A DNA stretch of 64,000 bases from Gracilinema caldarium DSM 7334. GTDB lineage: Bacteria > Spirochaetota > Spirochaetia > Treponematales > Breznakiellaceae. Below, piece by piece: positions 53,881 through 62,774 of the stretch. The stretch covers positions 2,858,972 to 2,922,971 of the forward strand of contig NC_015732.1 in the NCBI RefSeq assembly GCF_000219725.1, written 5' to 3'. The notes beneath the pieces are model-generated. The model did no database searches. It was not told the DNA's origin and saw only the letters and a program-made list of their open reading frames with translations. Within the stretch, counting starts at the first letter, position 1. Each line of letters starts with the position of its first letter. The position numbers and the translations under genes are program-made.

Positions 53881-55770
53881 ATGTTTATTAAAGACAACAG
53901 GTTTATTGATAACCAAGGGCGCACCCTTTGGCTTCGGGGTTGCAATGTCAGTGGTAGTTCCAAAGTCCCCCTTGTTCCCAGGGGAGAAACCTGGCGTAGG
54001 GATTCACTGCAAAAACCTGACACCGTTTCCTTTGTGGGGCGACCTTTTCATCTGGAGACCGCCGATGAACACCTGGACCGGCTTGCTTCCTGGGGTTTCA
54101 ATCTTATCAGGCTTATAGTTACCTGGGAAGCAATAGAACATGCAGGACCAGGTATTTATGATGAAGAATATTTGGCATACCTTAGAAAAATTGTAAAAAA
54201 ATGTGAAGAACGGGGAATCTGGGTCTACATGGATCCCCACCAGGATGTCTGGAGCCGCTGGACCGGAGGCGATGGAGCCCCTGCATGGACTCTGGAAAAG
54301 GTTGGAATTCGCCTTGATCGCATTGGACCAACCGGAGCGGCGCTTACCCACCAAGAACTCGGGGATCCGATTCCGAAAATGATGTGGCCTACAAACTATA
54401 ACCGCTATGCTGCAGCTACCATGTTTACCCTCTTTTTTGCAGGAAATACCTATGCTCCAGCATGTACCATAGACGGTCAGAGTGCTCAGGACTGGCTTCA
54501 GGAGCGATATATAGCAGCTTTCAGACACTGTTACCGAAGGCTTAAGGATTGCAAAGCCATAATTGGCTGGGGAGCCATGAACGAACCCCATCAGGGTTTC
54601 ATTGGCTATCAGGACCTTACAGGTCTGAAAAACAATTCCATCGCCCTTGGACCAATACCTTCTGCATTTCAGGCTATGGCTGCTGCTTCAGGGTATCCCA
54701 TGAGAATACCGGTTTACAAAACAGGGATTTTCGGCACCCGTATAACAGGTTTCGAAACCATAAATAATAGCGGCACTTCGCTTTTTCAGGAAGGTTTTAC
54801 CTGTCCATGGAAACTCGCAGGGGTATGGGGAGAAGATCAGGGAAAGCCCGTGCTGCTTAAAAAAGATTACTTCGCTACCTATCAGAAACGCCCCGTGTGC
54901 TTTACCGAAGATTTCTTAAAACCCTTTATTAAAAAATTCCGGGAGCGAATGAACGAAGTAAACGTAGGTAGCTTTGTTTTTATAGAAGGAATACCCAATG
55001 GTGCCCACCCAAGCTGGCAAAAGGAAGACGGCACCGGTGCTGTACACGCGTTTCACTGGTACGATGGGGCGACTCTCTTTTCTAAAACCTTTAACCCCCA
55101 TTTATCTGTAAGAGCAGATAATCGAAAATTGGTATTTGGGAAAAAGGCTGTTCTCAAGAGTTTTATAGATCAGCTTGCAGATGATATTCAGTGGGCCAAG
55201 GAGCACATGAATAATGCCCCCTGTCTGCTTGGTGAATTTGGCTTACCCTTCGATTTATTCAATAAAAAAGCCTATAAAACAGGCAACTATCACCGTCATA
55301 TTGAGGCCCTTGATATGTATTATAAAGCTATAGAGAGCCTCTTTTTACATGCTACGATCTGGAATTATACCCCTGATAACACCCATGCACGAGGAGACGG
55401 ATGGAATGACGAGGACCTCTCAATTTTTAGCGAGGGAAGTCCCAGAGCAATGGAAGGCTGGCATCGACCGTTTCCAAGGGCAATAGCAGGAACACCAGAG
55501 TTCTTTTCATGGAATTACAGGCGTAAAGAAGTCCAATTCATCTACAGGACCAGCACAAACGCAGAAGGACCTACGGAAATATATCTTCATACATCCCATG
55601 TGGGACAAGCCCCGAAGATTGAGGTGGCAGCTTTTCCCACAGACAGGCAAGAACTAGAGGCTCAAACCACAACAGAGGCCACACAGTATGCCTGGGATCG
55701 GGATAATAGTATACTGTATGTGATTCATCCAGAAAGACCAAGCCGTATCCTGGTTCACATTCAGGGCTGA
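53881..55770 (+). CDS. Glycoside hydrolase family 5-like (endoglycosylceramidase-type)
   Basis: A 629-residue TIM-barrel glycosidase. Acid/base E235 is in WGAMNEPHQGF and nucleophile E452 in CLLGEFGLPFD; RLIVTWEAIEHAGPGIYDEEYL and MDPHQDVWSRWTGGDGAPAWTLE match the endoglycosylceramidase/GH5_12-like branch. A C-terminal beta domain of about 120 residues follows. There is no signal peptide, so it probably acts in the cytoplasm on an imported glycoside or glycolipid. AGAGG lies about 9 nt before the ATG. It converges with the lytic transglycosylase, overlapping by 10 bp. Confidence 0.82.
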   Translation: MFIKDNRFIDNQGRTLWLRGCNVSGSSKVPLVPRGETWRRDSLQKPDTVSFVGRPFHLETADEHLDRLASWGFNLIRLIVTWEAIEHAGPGIYDEEYLAYLRKIVKKCEERGIWVYMDPHQDVWSRWTGGDGAPAWTLEKVGIRLDRIGPTGAALTHQELGDPIPKMMWPTNYNRYAAATMFTLFFAGNTYAPACTIDGQSAQDWLQERYIAAFRHCYRRLKDCKAIIGWGAMNEPHQGFIGYQDLTGLKNNSIALGPIPSAFQAMAAASGYPMRIPVYKTGIFGTRITGFETINNSGTSLFQEGFTCPWKLAGVWGEDQGKPVLLKKDYFATYQKRPVCFTEDFLKPFIKKFRERMNEVNVGSFVFIEGIPNGAHPSWQKEDGTGAVHAFHWYDGATLFSKTFNPHLSVRADNRKLVFGKKAVLKSFIDQLADDIQWAKEHMNNAPCLLGEFGLPFDLFNKKAYKTGNYHRHIEALDMYYKAIESLFLHATIWNYTPDNTHARGDGWNDEDLSIFSEGSPRAMEGWHRPFPRAIAGTPEFFSWNYRRKEVQFIYRTSTNAEGPTEIYLHTSHVGQAPKIEVAAFPTDRQELEAQTTTEATQYAWDRDNSILYVIHPERPSRILVHIQG

Positions 55771-56540
55771 CGGAAGGCATTAAGTAGGGGGAACCGGACC
55801 GCAGCAAGACGGGACGGCCCTGCTTTTTGTTCAGCTGGCTTTACCCCACCCTCTACTATCACCCAGCGACTGGCTAGTTCCTGCTGAAAAAGTTCTTCTA
55901 TACCGTTGCGGAATGTTTGGATACGGGAAACATAATCCAACGTAGATTTTGGAGTGCTGTCAGAACGGACCCGATTCGTTCCAGCATTATACATTGCAAG
56001 CCCAGCAACTTCCGAACCGGCCAAATCCAAACACCACCGTAAATGGGCAATCCCATAGCGGGCATTGAGATCAGGATTATAAAAATCTTCGACTTTTAAG
56101 TTTGGGAAGGATTTTGAATTAAGCTGAAATAAGCCCCGATCCTCACTGACCTTATTTTTATTATATGCCCGAATGTTATACTGGCTCTCTTCCCAGGCGA
56201 GCGCAAAGGCCAGGCTGGGTTCAATCTCAAATTCATCGGCATATTTTAGAATTATCTCCGCAACCTGCCGGTTATGGGTAATCGCTTCAAAAAAAGCTAT
56301 AACCGATTCCTTGGAGTTCGGATCTCGATAAAGGGTAAGAATAACATCAATTTTATTTTGATGTACCTTAAGAATAGCATCCCGATATTCTTTAGGATGC
56401 AATGCGACCCACTCTGTTTTATCTTCAATTGAACCGAACACGTCAACTTTAGATGTATTAAAACAGTACCACGAAACACCAACCCCAAGCCCTAAAACAA
56501 CAATGAGAATGGAAATAAGATATACCTTGCTTCGAATCAT
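55761..56540 (-). CDS. Membrane-anchored lytic transglycosylase (SLT family)
   Basis: A 259-residue protein. Residues 5-25 are a signal anchor (VYLISILIVVLGLGVGVSWY). The SLT domain has catalytic E118 in AWEESQYN, GLFQLNSKSF and YNAGTNRVR. It should cleave peptidoglycan glycan strands in the periplasm. The start is preceded by GGAG 13 nt away and TAGGA close by. Upstream, 56571-56600 has two ACGATATAC direct repeats, one inside a palindrome. Confidence 0.87.
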   Translation of the reverse strand: MIRSKVYLISILIVVLGLGVGVSWYCFNTSKVDVFGSIEDKTEWVALHPKEYRDAILKVHQNKIDVILTLYRDPNSKESVIAFFEAITHNRQVAEIILKYADEFEIEPSLAFALAWEESQYNIRAYNKNKVSEDRGLFQLNSKSFPNLKVEDFYNPDLNARYGIAHLRWCLDLAGSEVAGLAMYNAGTNRVRSDSTPKSTLDYVSRIQTFRNGIEELFQQELASRWVIVEGGVKPAEQKAGPSRLAAVRFPLLNAFRQP

Positions 56541-56570
56541 TCCTACAGAAATTCTCCATTTGGGATACCT

Positions 56571-56600
56571 ACGATATACAACCGTACGATATACTATCGT
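56571..56600. promoter_or_regulatory. Direct/inverted repeats upstream of the transglycosylase gene
   Basis: ACGATATAC occurs at 56571-56579 and 56586-56594; the second is part of ACGATA-TAC-TATCGT, a perfect 6-bp inverted repeat. A candidate operator. Confidence 0.3.
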
Positions 56601-56700
56601 TTGATGTAAAAGCTTGAAGTAACTTGCATTTTATTGATATTTCATGGCCGTGACAAGGACCCTGCAAGGCAGACCCTGCAGGGTTTATCAGGCTACAGGG

Positions 56701-56742
56701 ACCTCTAAAAATCTAACCGAATTTTTAGAGGTGACTTTTTTT
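56701..56742. terminator. Terminator hairpin at the 3' end of serA
   Basis: ACCTCTAAAAAT and ATTTTTAGAGGT form a 12-bp perfect stem, 8-nt loop, just beyond the serA stop. A T-run follows on the plus strand; on the minus strand (serA direction) the arm itself is T-rich. A second palindrome, ACCCTGCAGGGT, lies at about 56673-56684. Confidence 0.7.
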
Positions 56743-57910
56743 ACTTTTTGATAGCTCGAACTCGGATGATTCCGTCTACCTGAGCAATACGCTCCAGCAC
56801 ATCCTGAGCGATTTCCTGTTCCGTATCGATGATATTATAGGCATATTTATCTTTATGATGGTTGATAAGGTCAGTAATATTGATGTTAGCTCCTGCAAGA
56901 ATACTGGTAATCTGACCTACCATATTGGGAACATTTCGGTTAGCCACAAGGAGCCTGAAAGGCGAACGCTGTTCAAGACGGCAATGGGGAAAATTGACCG
57001 AGTTCTTGATATTTCCCGATTCGAGATAGTCCATCAGCTGCTGTACCGCCATAATAGCACAATTATCTTCTGCCTCAGGGGTGGAAGCTCCCAGATGAGG
57101 AATACATATAACCCGTTCATTGGCTAATAATTCTGCATTCGGGAAATCGGTGACATAGCAAGAAAGCTTGCCATCCTTGAGAGCCACTGACACATCCGCC
57201 TCATTTACAAGTCCACCTCGAGCCAGATTGATGATCCGGGCGCCCTTTTTCATCATTTTAATCCGATCCGCATTAATGAGTCCCTTGGTATCCTCCGTCA
57301 ACGGCACATGAATAGTGACATAGTCGGCCTGTCTCAAGAGACTTTCTAATGTATCAGCCTTTTGTACCGTCCGAGAAAGACTCCATGCTGCATCTACCGA
57401 AATAAAGGGATCATATCCGATGACATGCATTCCTAGAGCAGTGGCATCGTTGGCGACCATAACACCGATTGCTCCAAGACCAATAACACCGAGAGTTTTC
57501 CCCTTCAATTCAGGCCCTTCGAACTGTGCCTTTCCCTTTTCTACTAGCTCCGGGACTTCATCTTTTTTATCGATGAGGGTTTTCGCCCAGGCTATACCTT
57601 CAATAATTTTTCGTGATGAAAGGAGGAAGGCTGCAATAGCCAGTTCCTTTACCGCATTAGCATTCCCACCAGGGGTGTTAAATACCACAATTCCCCGCTC
57701 ACTGCATAACTCTAGAGGAATGTTATTTACCCCCGCACCCGCCCGGGCAATAGCCTTTACTGTTTCTGGAATTTCCACCTGATGCAGGTCTGCACTGCGA
57801 ACCAGGATTGCATCGGGGTTTGGCAGATCCGAGGCTACTTCGTAGCGGTCCCGAGGAAAAAGCTCAAGCCCCAGGGGAGAAATTTTATTGGCTGTACGAA
57901 TTCTAAACAT
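56741..57910 (-). CDS. serA: D-3-phosphoglycerate dehydrogenase with ACT domain
   Basis: A 389-residue NAD-dependent 2-hydroxyacid dehydrogenase. The Rossmann motif is GVIGLGAIGVMVAND; catalytic residues are in NLARGGLVNE (Arg), the downstream acidic segment and HLGASTPEAEDN (His). The last ~75 residues (RLLVANRNVPNMVGQITSILAGANINITDLI) form an ACT domain for serine feedback. It makes 3-phosphohydroxypyruvate, the substrate of SerC encoded just upstream, 3 bp away. It lies in an operon headed by rex. Confidence 0.93.
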   Translation of the reverse strand: MFRIRTANKISPLGLELFPRDRYEVASDLPNPDAILVRSADLHQVEIPETVKAIARAGAGVNNIPLELCSERGIVVFNTPGGNANAVKELAIAAFLLSSRKIIEGIAWAKTLIDKKDEVPELVEKGKAQFEGPELKGKTLGVIGLGAIGVMVANDATALGMHVIGYDPFISVDAAWSLSRTVQKADTLESLLRQADYVTIHVPLTEDTKGLINADRIKMMKKGARIINLARGGLVNEADVSVALKDGKLSCYVTDFPNAELLANERVICIPHLGASTPEAEDNCAIMAVQQLMDYLESGNIKNSVNFPHCRLEQRSPFRLLVANRNVPNMVGQITSILAGANINITDLINHHKDKYAYNIIDTEQEIAQDVLERIAQVDGIIRVRAIKK

Positions 57911-57913
57911 CTA

Positions 57914-59008
57914 TTAGCTCCTGTGGGCAGCTTCGAACTGCTTCATAAAATCGATGAGGGCGAGGACCCCCTCTTTTGGCATTGCATTGTAGATGCTGGC
58001 CCGCATACCACCGACCAGCCGGTGCCCCGCCAGGTTCACCAGACCAGAAGCGGCTGCTTCTTTAACAAATTGAGCTTCCAGATCCGCGTTGCCAATGACA
58101 AAGGGAATATTCATAAGACTTCGATCTTCCTTACGAATGGGCGAACGGAACAGCTTGGACTGGTCAAGGTAATCGTATAAAAGCGTAGCCTTTTCCCGGT
58201 TGCGCCGTTCAATCTCTGCGAGTCCCCCCTGCTCTTTCATCCAATCCAACACAAGACCGATGATATAAATCCCATAACAGGGAGGAGTATTGTACATAGA
58301 CCCCTCTTTAGCATGAATTTCATAGCGCAGCATGGTCGGGATCCAATCAGGAACCTTTTTAATAAGATCTTCCCGAATAATCACCACCGTAACCCCTGCA
58401 GGCCCAAGATTTTTCTGGGCTCCGGCATACAGAAGGGCAAATTTTGACACATCGAGGGGTTCAGAAAGGATACAACTTGAGATATCCGCCACCAGGGGAA
58501 CCGACCCGGTATTGGGAATCTTATTCCACTTGGTTCCGACGATGGTGTTATTCCAGGTGATATGATAATAAACATCCTCCGTATCAGGGGCTGGAGCTTC
58601 GGGAATATAGGAATAGGCCTTATCCTTAGAACTTGCAGCGACCCGAACTTCAGCATATTTAGAGGCTTCTTCAGCAGCTTTGCTAGCCCATACACCGGTG
58701 TCTACATAGGTTACCTTCTGCTTCTTTCCATCTTCTCTCACCGCAAGATTAAGAGGAATCATGGGAAATTGCAGGGAGGCTCCCCCCTGGAGAAACAGGA
58801 CCTTATAATTGCCAGGAATTTCCATCAGTTCCCGGAGCATTGCCTCTGCATGGTCGATAATCGGTTTAAAATCCTTTGACCGGTGGCTCATCTCCATGAC
58901 GGACTGACCAGTACCATTGGCATTGGTCATCTCTGCCGCTGCCCGTTCCAACACTGCTACAGGCAGCATGGAAGGCCCTGCCGAAAAATTGTACACCCGT
59001 TTGTTCAT
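57914..59008 (-). CDS. serC: Phosphoserine aminotransferase
   Basis: A 364-residue PLP enzyme starting MNKRVYNFSAGPSMLP, the classic SerC N-terminus. The PLP lysine is in YAGAQKNLGPAG, with DISSCILSEPLDVSKF before it and NIPFVIGNADLE near the end. GGAGG lies 6 nt before ATG 59008; in-frame codons upstream belong to the rex/serC junction. It converts phosphohydroxypyruvate to phosphoserine. SerB is not in the window. Confidence 0.95.
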   Translation of the reverse strand: MNKRVYNFSAGPSMLPVAVLERAAAEMTNANGTGQSVMEMSHRSKDFKPIIDHAEAMLRELMEIPGNYKVLFLQGGASLQFPMIPLNLAVREDGKKQKVTYVDTGVWASKAAEEASKYAEVRVAASSKDKAYSYIPEAPAPDTEDVYYHITWNNTIVGTKWNKIPNTGSVPLVADISSCILSEPLDVSKFALLYAGAQKNLGPAGVTVVIIREDLIKKVPDWIPTMLRYEIHAKEGSMYNTPPCYGIYIIGLVLDWMKEQGGLAEIERRNREKATLLYDYLDQSKLFRSPIRKEDRSLMNIPFVIGNADLEAQFVKEAAASGLVNLAGHRLVGGMRASIYNAMPKEGVLALIDFMKQFEAAHRS

Positions 59009-59021
59009 CGAAACCTCCTCA

Positions 59022-59633
59022 TTATGAACATTGTATAGTGGCGCTGATCGCCCGTAATTCATCAACCACATTCACATTGCGGACATGAACCCCCTCGGGC
59101 ACCTGTAAAACTACAGGCGCAAAATTAATGATGCCCTTAATACCCGCAGTTACCAACCGTTCTGCGGTTTTTTGGGCCTCTTCAGGGGGAACACAAAGCA
59201 AGGCCAGGGTAATCTGGAACCGAGATATAACTTCTCCCATTTTATAGGCAGGATACAGTGGCACAGGGGAATGAAGAATTTCTATCCGGTTTACACTGGA
59301 ATCAAAGCCTGCGACCAGTTCATATCCTTCTTCACGAAAGACTGAATAATGAAGATAAGCAGAGCCGAGCCGCCCAAGACCTACCACACAGAATCGCTGG
59401 ACCTTATCTAGCCCCAAAGTCGATTTAATTGCCGTTGCTAGTTTCTGTCGGTCATATCCGACAGGACTTGCGAAGGAACCTTCTATGTAGGAAATGTCTT
59501 TACGGATGGTGTTACTCGACCATCCGGTCCGGCTTTCAATTTCACTAGATGTTATAAACTGAACATCTAGATGATCTAATAAACGGGTTAAAGAAAGTAA
59601 ACGTTCCACACTTGGTTCTGGTATTAGATTCAA
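59022..59633 (-). CDS. rex: Redox-sensing repressor Rex
   Basis: A 203-residue Rex. The winged helix is near the N-terminus (IPEPSVERL...ITSSEIESRTGWSSNTIRKDISYI) and the NADH-binding Rossmann core begins FCVVGLGRLGSAYL. I chose TTG 59633 because GAGAGG is 7 nt upstream; another TTG two codons earlier is too close to it. Rex represses when the NADH/NAD ratio is low. It is the first gene of rex-serC-serA and has a good operator over its own transcription start. Confidence 0.88.
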   Translation of the reverse strand: MNLIPEPSVERLLSLTRLLDHLDVQFITSSEIESRTGWSSNTIRKDISYIEGSFASPVGYDRQKLATAIKSTLGLDKVQRFCVVGLGRLGSAYLHYSVFREEGYELVAGFDSSVNRIEILHSPVPLYPAYKMGEVISRFQITLALLCVPPEEAQKTAERLVTAGIKGIINFAPVVLQVPEGVHVRNVNVVDELRAISATIQCS

Positions 59634-59645
59634 CAGCAAACCTCT

Positions 59646-59663
59646 CTGTTATTTTTTTCACAA
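59646..59663. promoter_or_regulatory. Rex operator
   Basis: CTGTTATTTTTTTCACAA agrees with the Rex consensus TTGTGAA-WWWW-TTCACAA at 15 of 18 positions, counting the A/T centre; the TTCACAA half is perfect. It begins 2 nt downstream of the rex -10 box, so bound Rex would cover the start site. Confidence 0.65.
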
Positions 59664-59665
59664 TC

Positions 59666-59694
59666 ACTATAGCATCGAGTAATTCTACTGTCAA
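59666..59694 (-). promoter_or_regulatory. Promoter of rex-serC-serA
   Basis: On the minus strand TTGACA (59694-59689), a 17-bp spacer and TATAGT (59671-59666). Initiation about 7 nt downstream falls inside the Rex operator. The leader is about 25 nt. Confidence 0.8.
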
Positions 59695-59698
59695 CATG

Positions 59699-59727
59699 TT
59701 GCAAGCTCACTCTATTTGGATTATGAT
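59699..59727 (+). promoter_or_regulatory. Promoter giving a probably leaderless hprK mRNA
   Basis: TTGCAA (59699-59704), a 17-bp spacer and TATGAT (59722-59727) end 6 nt before ATG 59734. The -35 box is only 4 bp from the divergent rex -35 box. Confidence 0.6.
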
Positions 59728-59733
59728 ACAGCC

Positions 59734-60723
59734 ATGCCAGCAAAACGGTTCACGGTTCTGGACCTTATCGATATTGATTTAAAGGAGCACAACTCCCTTA
59801 ATCTCCGCTGTATTGGCGGCAGAAAGGGCCTGAACCGGGTTATCGCAATCCCAGACATTAACCGGCCGGGCCTTGCCCTTTCCGGTTTTTATGATGCCTT
59901 TGCCCACGAACGGATTCAAATCTTTGGCCGCGGTGAGGTTGCCTATCTTAAGAAACTGGCAGATGAAGGAAAAACTGAAACCATCGTACAAATGTTCAGT
60001 TATCCTATTCCATGTTGTATTTTCACCTATAATCAAACCCCGGACAGAAACTTTTTTGAAATTGCAGAGGCAGCTCAATGTCCCATTTTGCAGACCGACC
60101 TACCGTCTTCTGAATTTTCTTCCCGGCTTCTTCGTATCCTGAGCAACATTTTTGCGCCTCAAAAGAGTGTACATGGTGTATTAGTAGAAGTCTTCGGTCT
60201 CGGGATTCTCATTCTTGGGGACTCAGGTGTCGGAAAAAGCGAAGCGGCCCTGGAGCTCATTGAACGGGGACATCGGCTTGTGGCGGATGATGTGGTAGAA
60301 ATCCGTTGTATGAACGGAAATATTCTCATGGGCTCTGGAGCCAACAAAATCATAGGCCACCATATGGAAATACGGGGTCTGGGGATCATCAATATTACCC
60401 ATCTTTTTGGAGTCGGTGCAATCCGTGATAAGAAACAAATCCAACTAGTGGTGGTACTGGAGGAATGGAATTCCGAAAAGATGTATGATCGACTAGGAAC
60501 CCAGGAACAAACTATGGAAATACTTGGGGTTCAGGTACCTAAACTGGAAATCCCCGTTAAGCCAGGAAGAAATATTCCCATTATTATAGAGACCGCGGCA
60601 ATGAATGAACGGCTTAAGAAAATGGGATACTTTTCTGCCAAAGAATTTAACCAGAACATTCTTAAATGGATAGAAAGCGATTCTGCCCGTTCGGTCTATT
60701 TCGGGCAGGAAGATTTTATATAG
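59734..60723 (+). CDS. hprK: HPr kinase/phosphorylase
   Basis: A 329-residue enzyme. The N-terminal domain is followed by the catalytic core: H147 in SVHGVLVEVFGLG, Walker A GDSGVGKS (162-169), LVADDVVEI and the HprK signature EIRGLGIINI; the C-terminus has VKPGRNIPIIIETAAMN. It phosphorylates and dephosphorylates Ser46 of HPr, encoded 15 bp downstream. ATG 59734 was chosen since the upstream in-frame TTG lies in the -10 region. Confidence 0.94.
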   Translation: MPAKRFTVLDLIDIDLKEHNSLNLRCIGGRKGLNRVIAIPDINRPGLALSGFYDAFAHERIQIFGRGEVAYLKKLADEGKTETIVQMFSYPIPCCIFTYNQTPDRNFFEIAEAAQCPILQTDLPSSEFSSRLLRILSNIFAPQKSVHGVLVEVFGLGILILGDSGVGKSEAALELIERGHRLVADDVVEIRCMNGNILMGSGANKIIGHHMEIRGLGIINITHLFGVGAIRDKKQIQLVVVLEEWNSEKMYDRLGTQEQTMEILGVQVPKLEIPVKPGRNIPIIIETAAMNERLKKMGYFSAKEFNQNILKWIESDSARSVYFGQEDFI

Positions 60724-60738
60724 ACAAAGGATTTTTCT

Positions 60739-61005
60739 ATGGTAGAACAGATGGTCACTATTAAAAATCGTGCCGGGATTCATGCCCGGCCTGCGGCATT
60801 ACTTGTTCAGACTGCCAGTAAATTTAAATCCAAAATATATATTGAAAAAGAAAGTGACCGTATCAATGGGAAGTCTATCATGGGAATCATTACCCTGGGT
60901 GCTGGGTATGATACGAATCTCAAACTGATCGCCGATGGCGAAGATGAACAAGATGCACTACAAGCTCTGGTTCATCTCTTTGATTCAAAGTTCGAAGAAG
61001 ATTAA
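60739..61005 (+). CDS. ptsH: HPr phosphocarrier protein
   Basis: An 88-residue HPr with both regulatory residues in canonical places: H15 in GIHARPAA (phosphorylated by enzyme I) and S46 in NGKSIMGI (phosphorylated by HPr kinase). It is coupled to hprK and followed 5 bp later by a histidine kinase gene. Its partner enzyme I is encoded at 40505 and a possible acceptor EIIA at 51196. Confidence 0.96.
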   Translation: MVEQMVTIKNRAGIHARPAALLVQTASKFKSKIYIEKESDRINGKSIMGIITLGAGYDTNLKLIADGEDEQDALQALVHLFDSKFEED

Positions 61006-61010
61006 AGGCT

Positions 61011-62759
61011 TTGTCCCGTTTTGATGCACAACAGAGAACAACAACCCTAACTATACCAGCCCTTTTTTTTATTTATACCATAGTCGGAATTCTGGTATTA
61101 GTTTTTTCTTCCAATCTTTTTACTCAATATGTACAACAGCAAAGCTTTTCTTTCTCACTGTTTATTATTGTTTTTACCCTTATTTCTCTTGTGCTTACCC
61201 TGTTTCTTGCGGTAGCTCTTTTTAGACTTATTAGGGATATTGTTCAAAAACGAAGTGGAAGCCGTCTGAAATTAAACCTTTTTTCTTACTTCTTCATTTT
61301 GACCTTACTCATTTCTGTACCGACTATCTTTGTTCACATACAGTTAATATCGAACCTGTTAAGTACCTGGAACCAAGCTAATATTGCAGCTATAGTAGAA
61401 GATGCCCATTTATTTGCCCTGGACTCATACAGTTACCGGCTTGCTCTCATTCAGCGGATAGCCGAGTCAGAGGAGATTTCTCTGGTATTGCAACAGAGGC
61501 TAAAAATATCAGAAGTGGATCCTGCCCTGCTTGCGCTACAGGAATTTCAACAAGATCAAAAAGGGCTGTACCACACCAGCAGATCGGTAGGCAATGAAGC
61601 ATTCTTTTTAAACTCCTTACCGGGCACGGAAAAAGGTTTTGTCCCAAGAAATGAGGGGAGAGACCAGAGCTGTATCCGATATATTGTACCTCAACAGTAT
61701 GGCAGGCTCATCCTGATTACGTTCAGCCTTGGCCATGAATTTGATGAAAAACTCGCCAGAATAGAAGCTGGCCAAGATATCATCAGAATCCTCTCCCAGT
61801 TAGAATCTCGGCTAGTATCCCTTTTGGGAGGCTTTTATATGGTGTTATACTTACCGATTTTACTTATGGTAATGATTATAGCTATTTCTCTCAGCGATAG
61901 TCTCAGTCAGCCTATCAGCAACCTGGTCCAGGCAACACGAAAAGTTGCAGAGGGCGACCTTTCAATTCGAGTAATCTGCACGACCCATGATGACATTGGA
62001 ACTTTAATAGATTCATTTAACACCATGGTTAGAAACCTTGAAAAAGCTCAATCTCGAGCACTTCAAACTGAAAAAGAAAACATCTGGAAAGATATGTCCC
62101 AACGGCTCGCCCATGAAATCAAAAACCCCCTAACACCTATTAAACTTTCTGCAGAACGAGTACTTCGACGTTGGAAAACTGATCCTAAACGGCTTGGCGA
62201 GATCTTGGAAGAATCAATGCTTGCAATCATTCAAGAAACCGATGGACTCACTAACCTTCTCACTGAATTTAGAACCTTTTCTAGACTTCCACCTCCAGTA
62301 CTCGAACGGACAGCGCTGCAGCCATTACTTGAAGAAGCTCTCAACTTATACCGAACATCCTACCCAGACATCCAATTTATCATCAATACTATTCCACCAA
62401 ATACCTATTTACGTGTTGATCGTCGACATATCAATCAGGTTCTCGCAAATTTAATAATTAATAGCATTGATGCTATGCATGGCCGTGGTATTATTGAAAT
62501 ACAGACTGACCTTGTCAAAAAAACCGATTGCCGATATTGTAGAATTAGTATTAGGGATAACGGTTGTGGCATTCCGGAAGAACATCGATCGCTCATTTTT
62601 ACCCCCTATTTTACTACAAAGGCAACTGGTACCGGATTGGGGCTTTCGATTGTAGAACGAATTGTTCTTGACCATGGGGGAACCATCTGGTTTGATTCTG
62701 CCATAGGTGTAGGCACCACATTTTTCATCGATCTACCGGTTGATAGTACCGGATCATGA
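61011..62759 (+). CDS. NtrY-like membrane histidine kinase
   Basis: A 582-residue kinase. Two N-terminal membrane segments (about 17-38 and 42-70) and further ones (about 85-108 and 255-285) frame an extracytoplasmic domain; HAMP follows (SQPISNLVQATRKVAEGDLSIRV), then H368 in LAHEIKNPLTPIKL and an ATPase with N, G1 (DNGCGIP) and G2 (GTGLGLSIV) boxes. TTG 61011, with AAAGG 2 nt upstream, is the only reasonable start. It should phosphorylate the NtrC-like regulator encoded next. Position after hprK-ptsH suggests input from PTS state. Confidence 0.87.
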   Translation: MSRFDAQQRTTTLTIPALFFIYTIVGILVLVFSSNLFTQYVQQQSFSFSLFIIVFTLISLVLTLFLAVALFRLIRDIVQKRSGSRLKLNLFSYFFILTLLISVPTIFVHIQLISNLLSTWNQANIAAIVEDAHLFALDSYSYRLALIQRIAESEEISLVLQQRLKISEVDPALLALQEFQQDQKGLYHTSRSVGNEAFFLNSLPGTEKGFVPRNEGRDQSCIRYIVPQQYGRLILITFSLGHEFDEKLARIEAGQDIIRILSQLESRLVSLLGGFYMVLYLPILLMVMIIAISLSDSLSQPISNLVQATRKVAEGDLSIRVICTTHDDIGTLIDSFNTMVRNLEKAQSRALQTEKENIWKDMSQRLAHEIKNPLTPIKLSAERVLRRWKTDPKRLGEILEESMLAIIQETDGLTNLLTEFRTFSRLPPPVLERTALQPLLEEALNLYRTSYPDIQFIINTIPPNTYLRVDRRHINQVLANLIINSIDAMHGRGIIEIQTDLVKKTDCRYCRISIRDNGCGIPEEHRSLIFTPYFTTKATGTGLGLSIVERIVLDHGGTIWFDSAIGVGTTFFIDLPVDSTGS

Positions 62760-62774
62760 GGGTTAATAAAGGTA

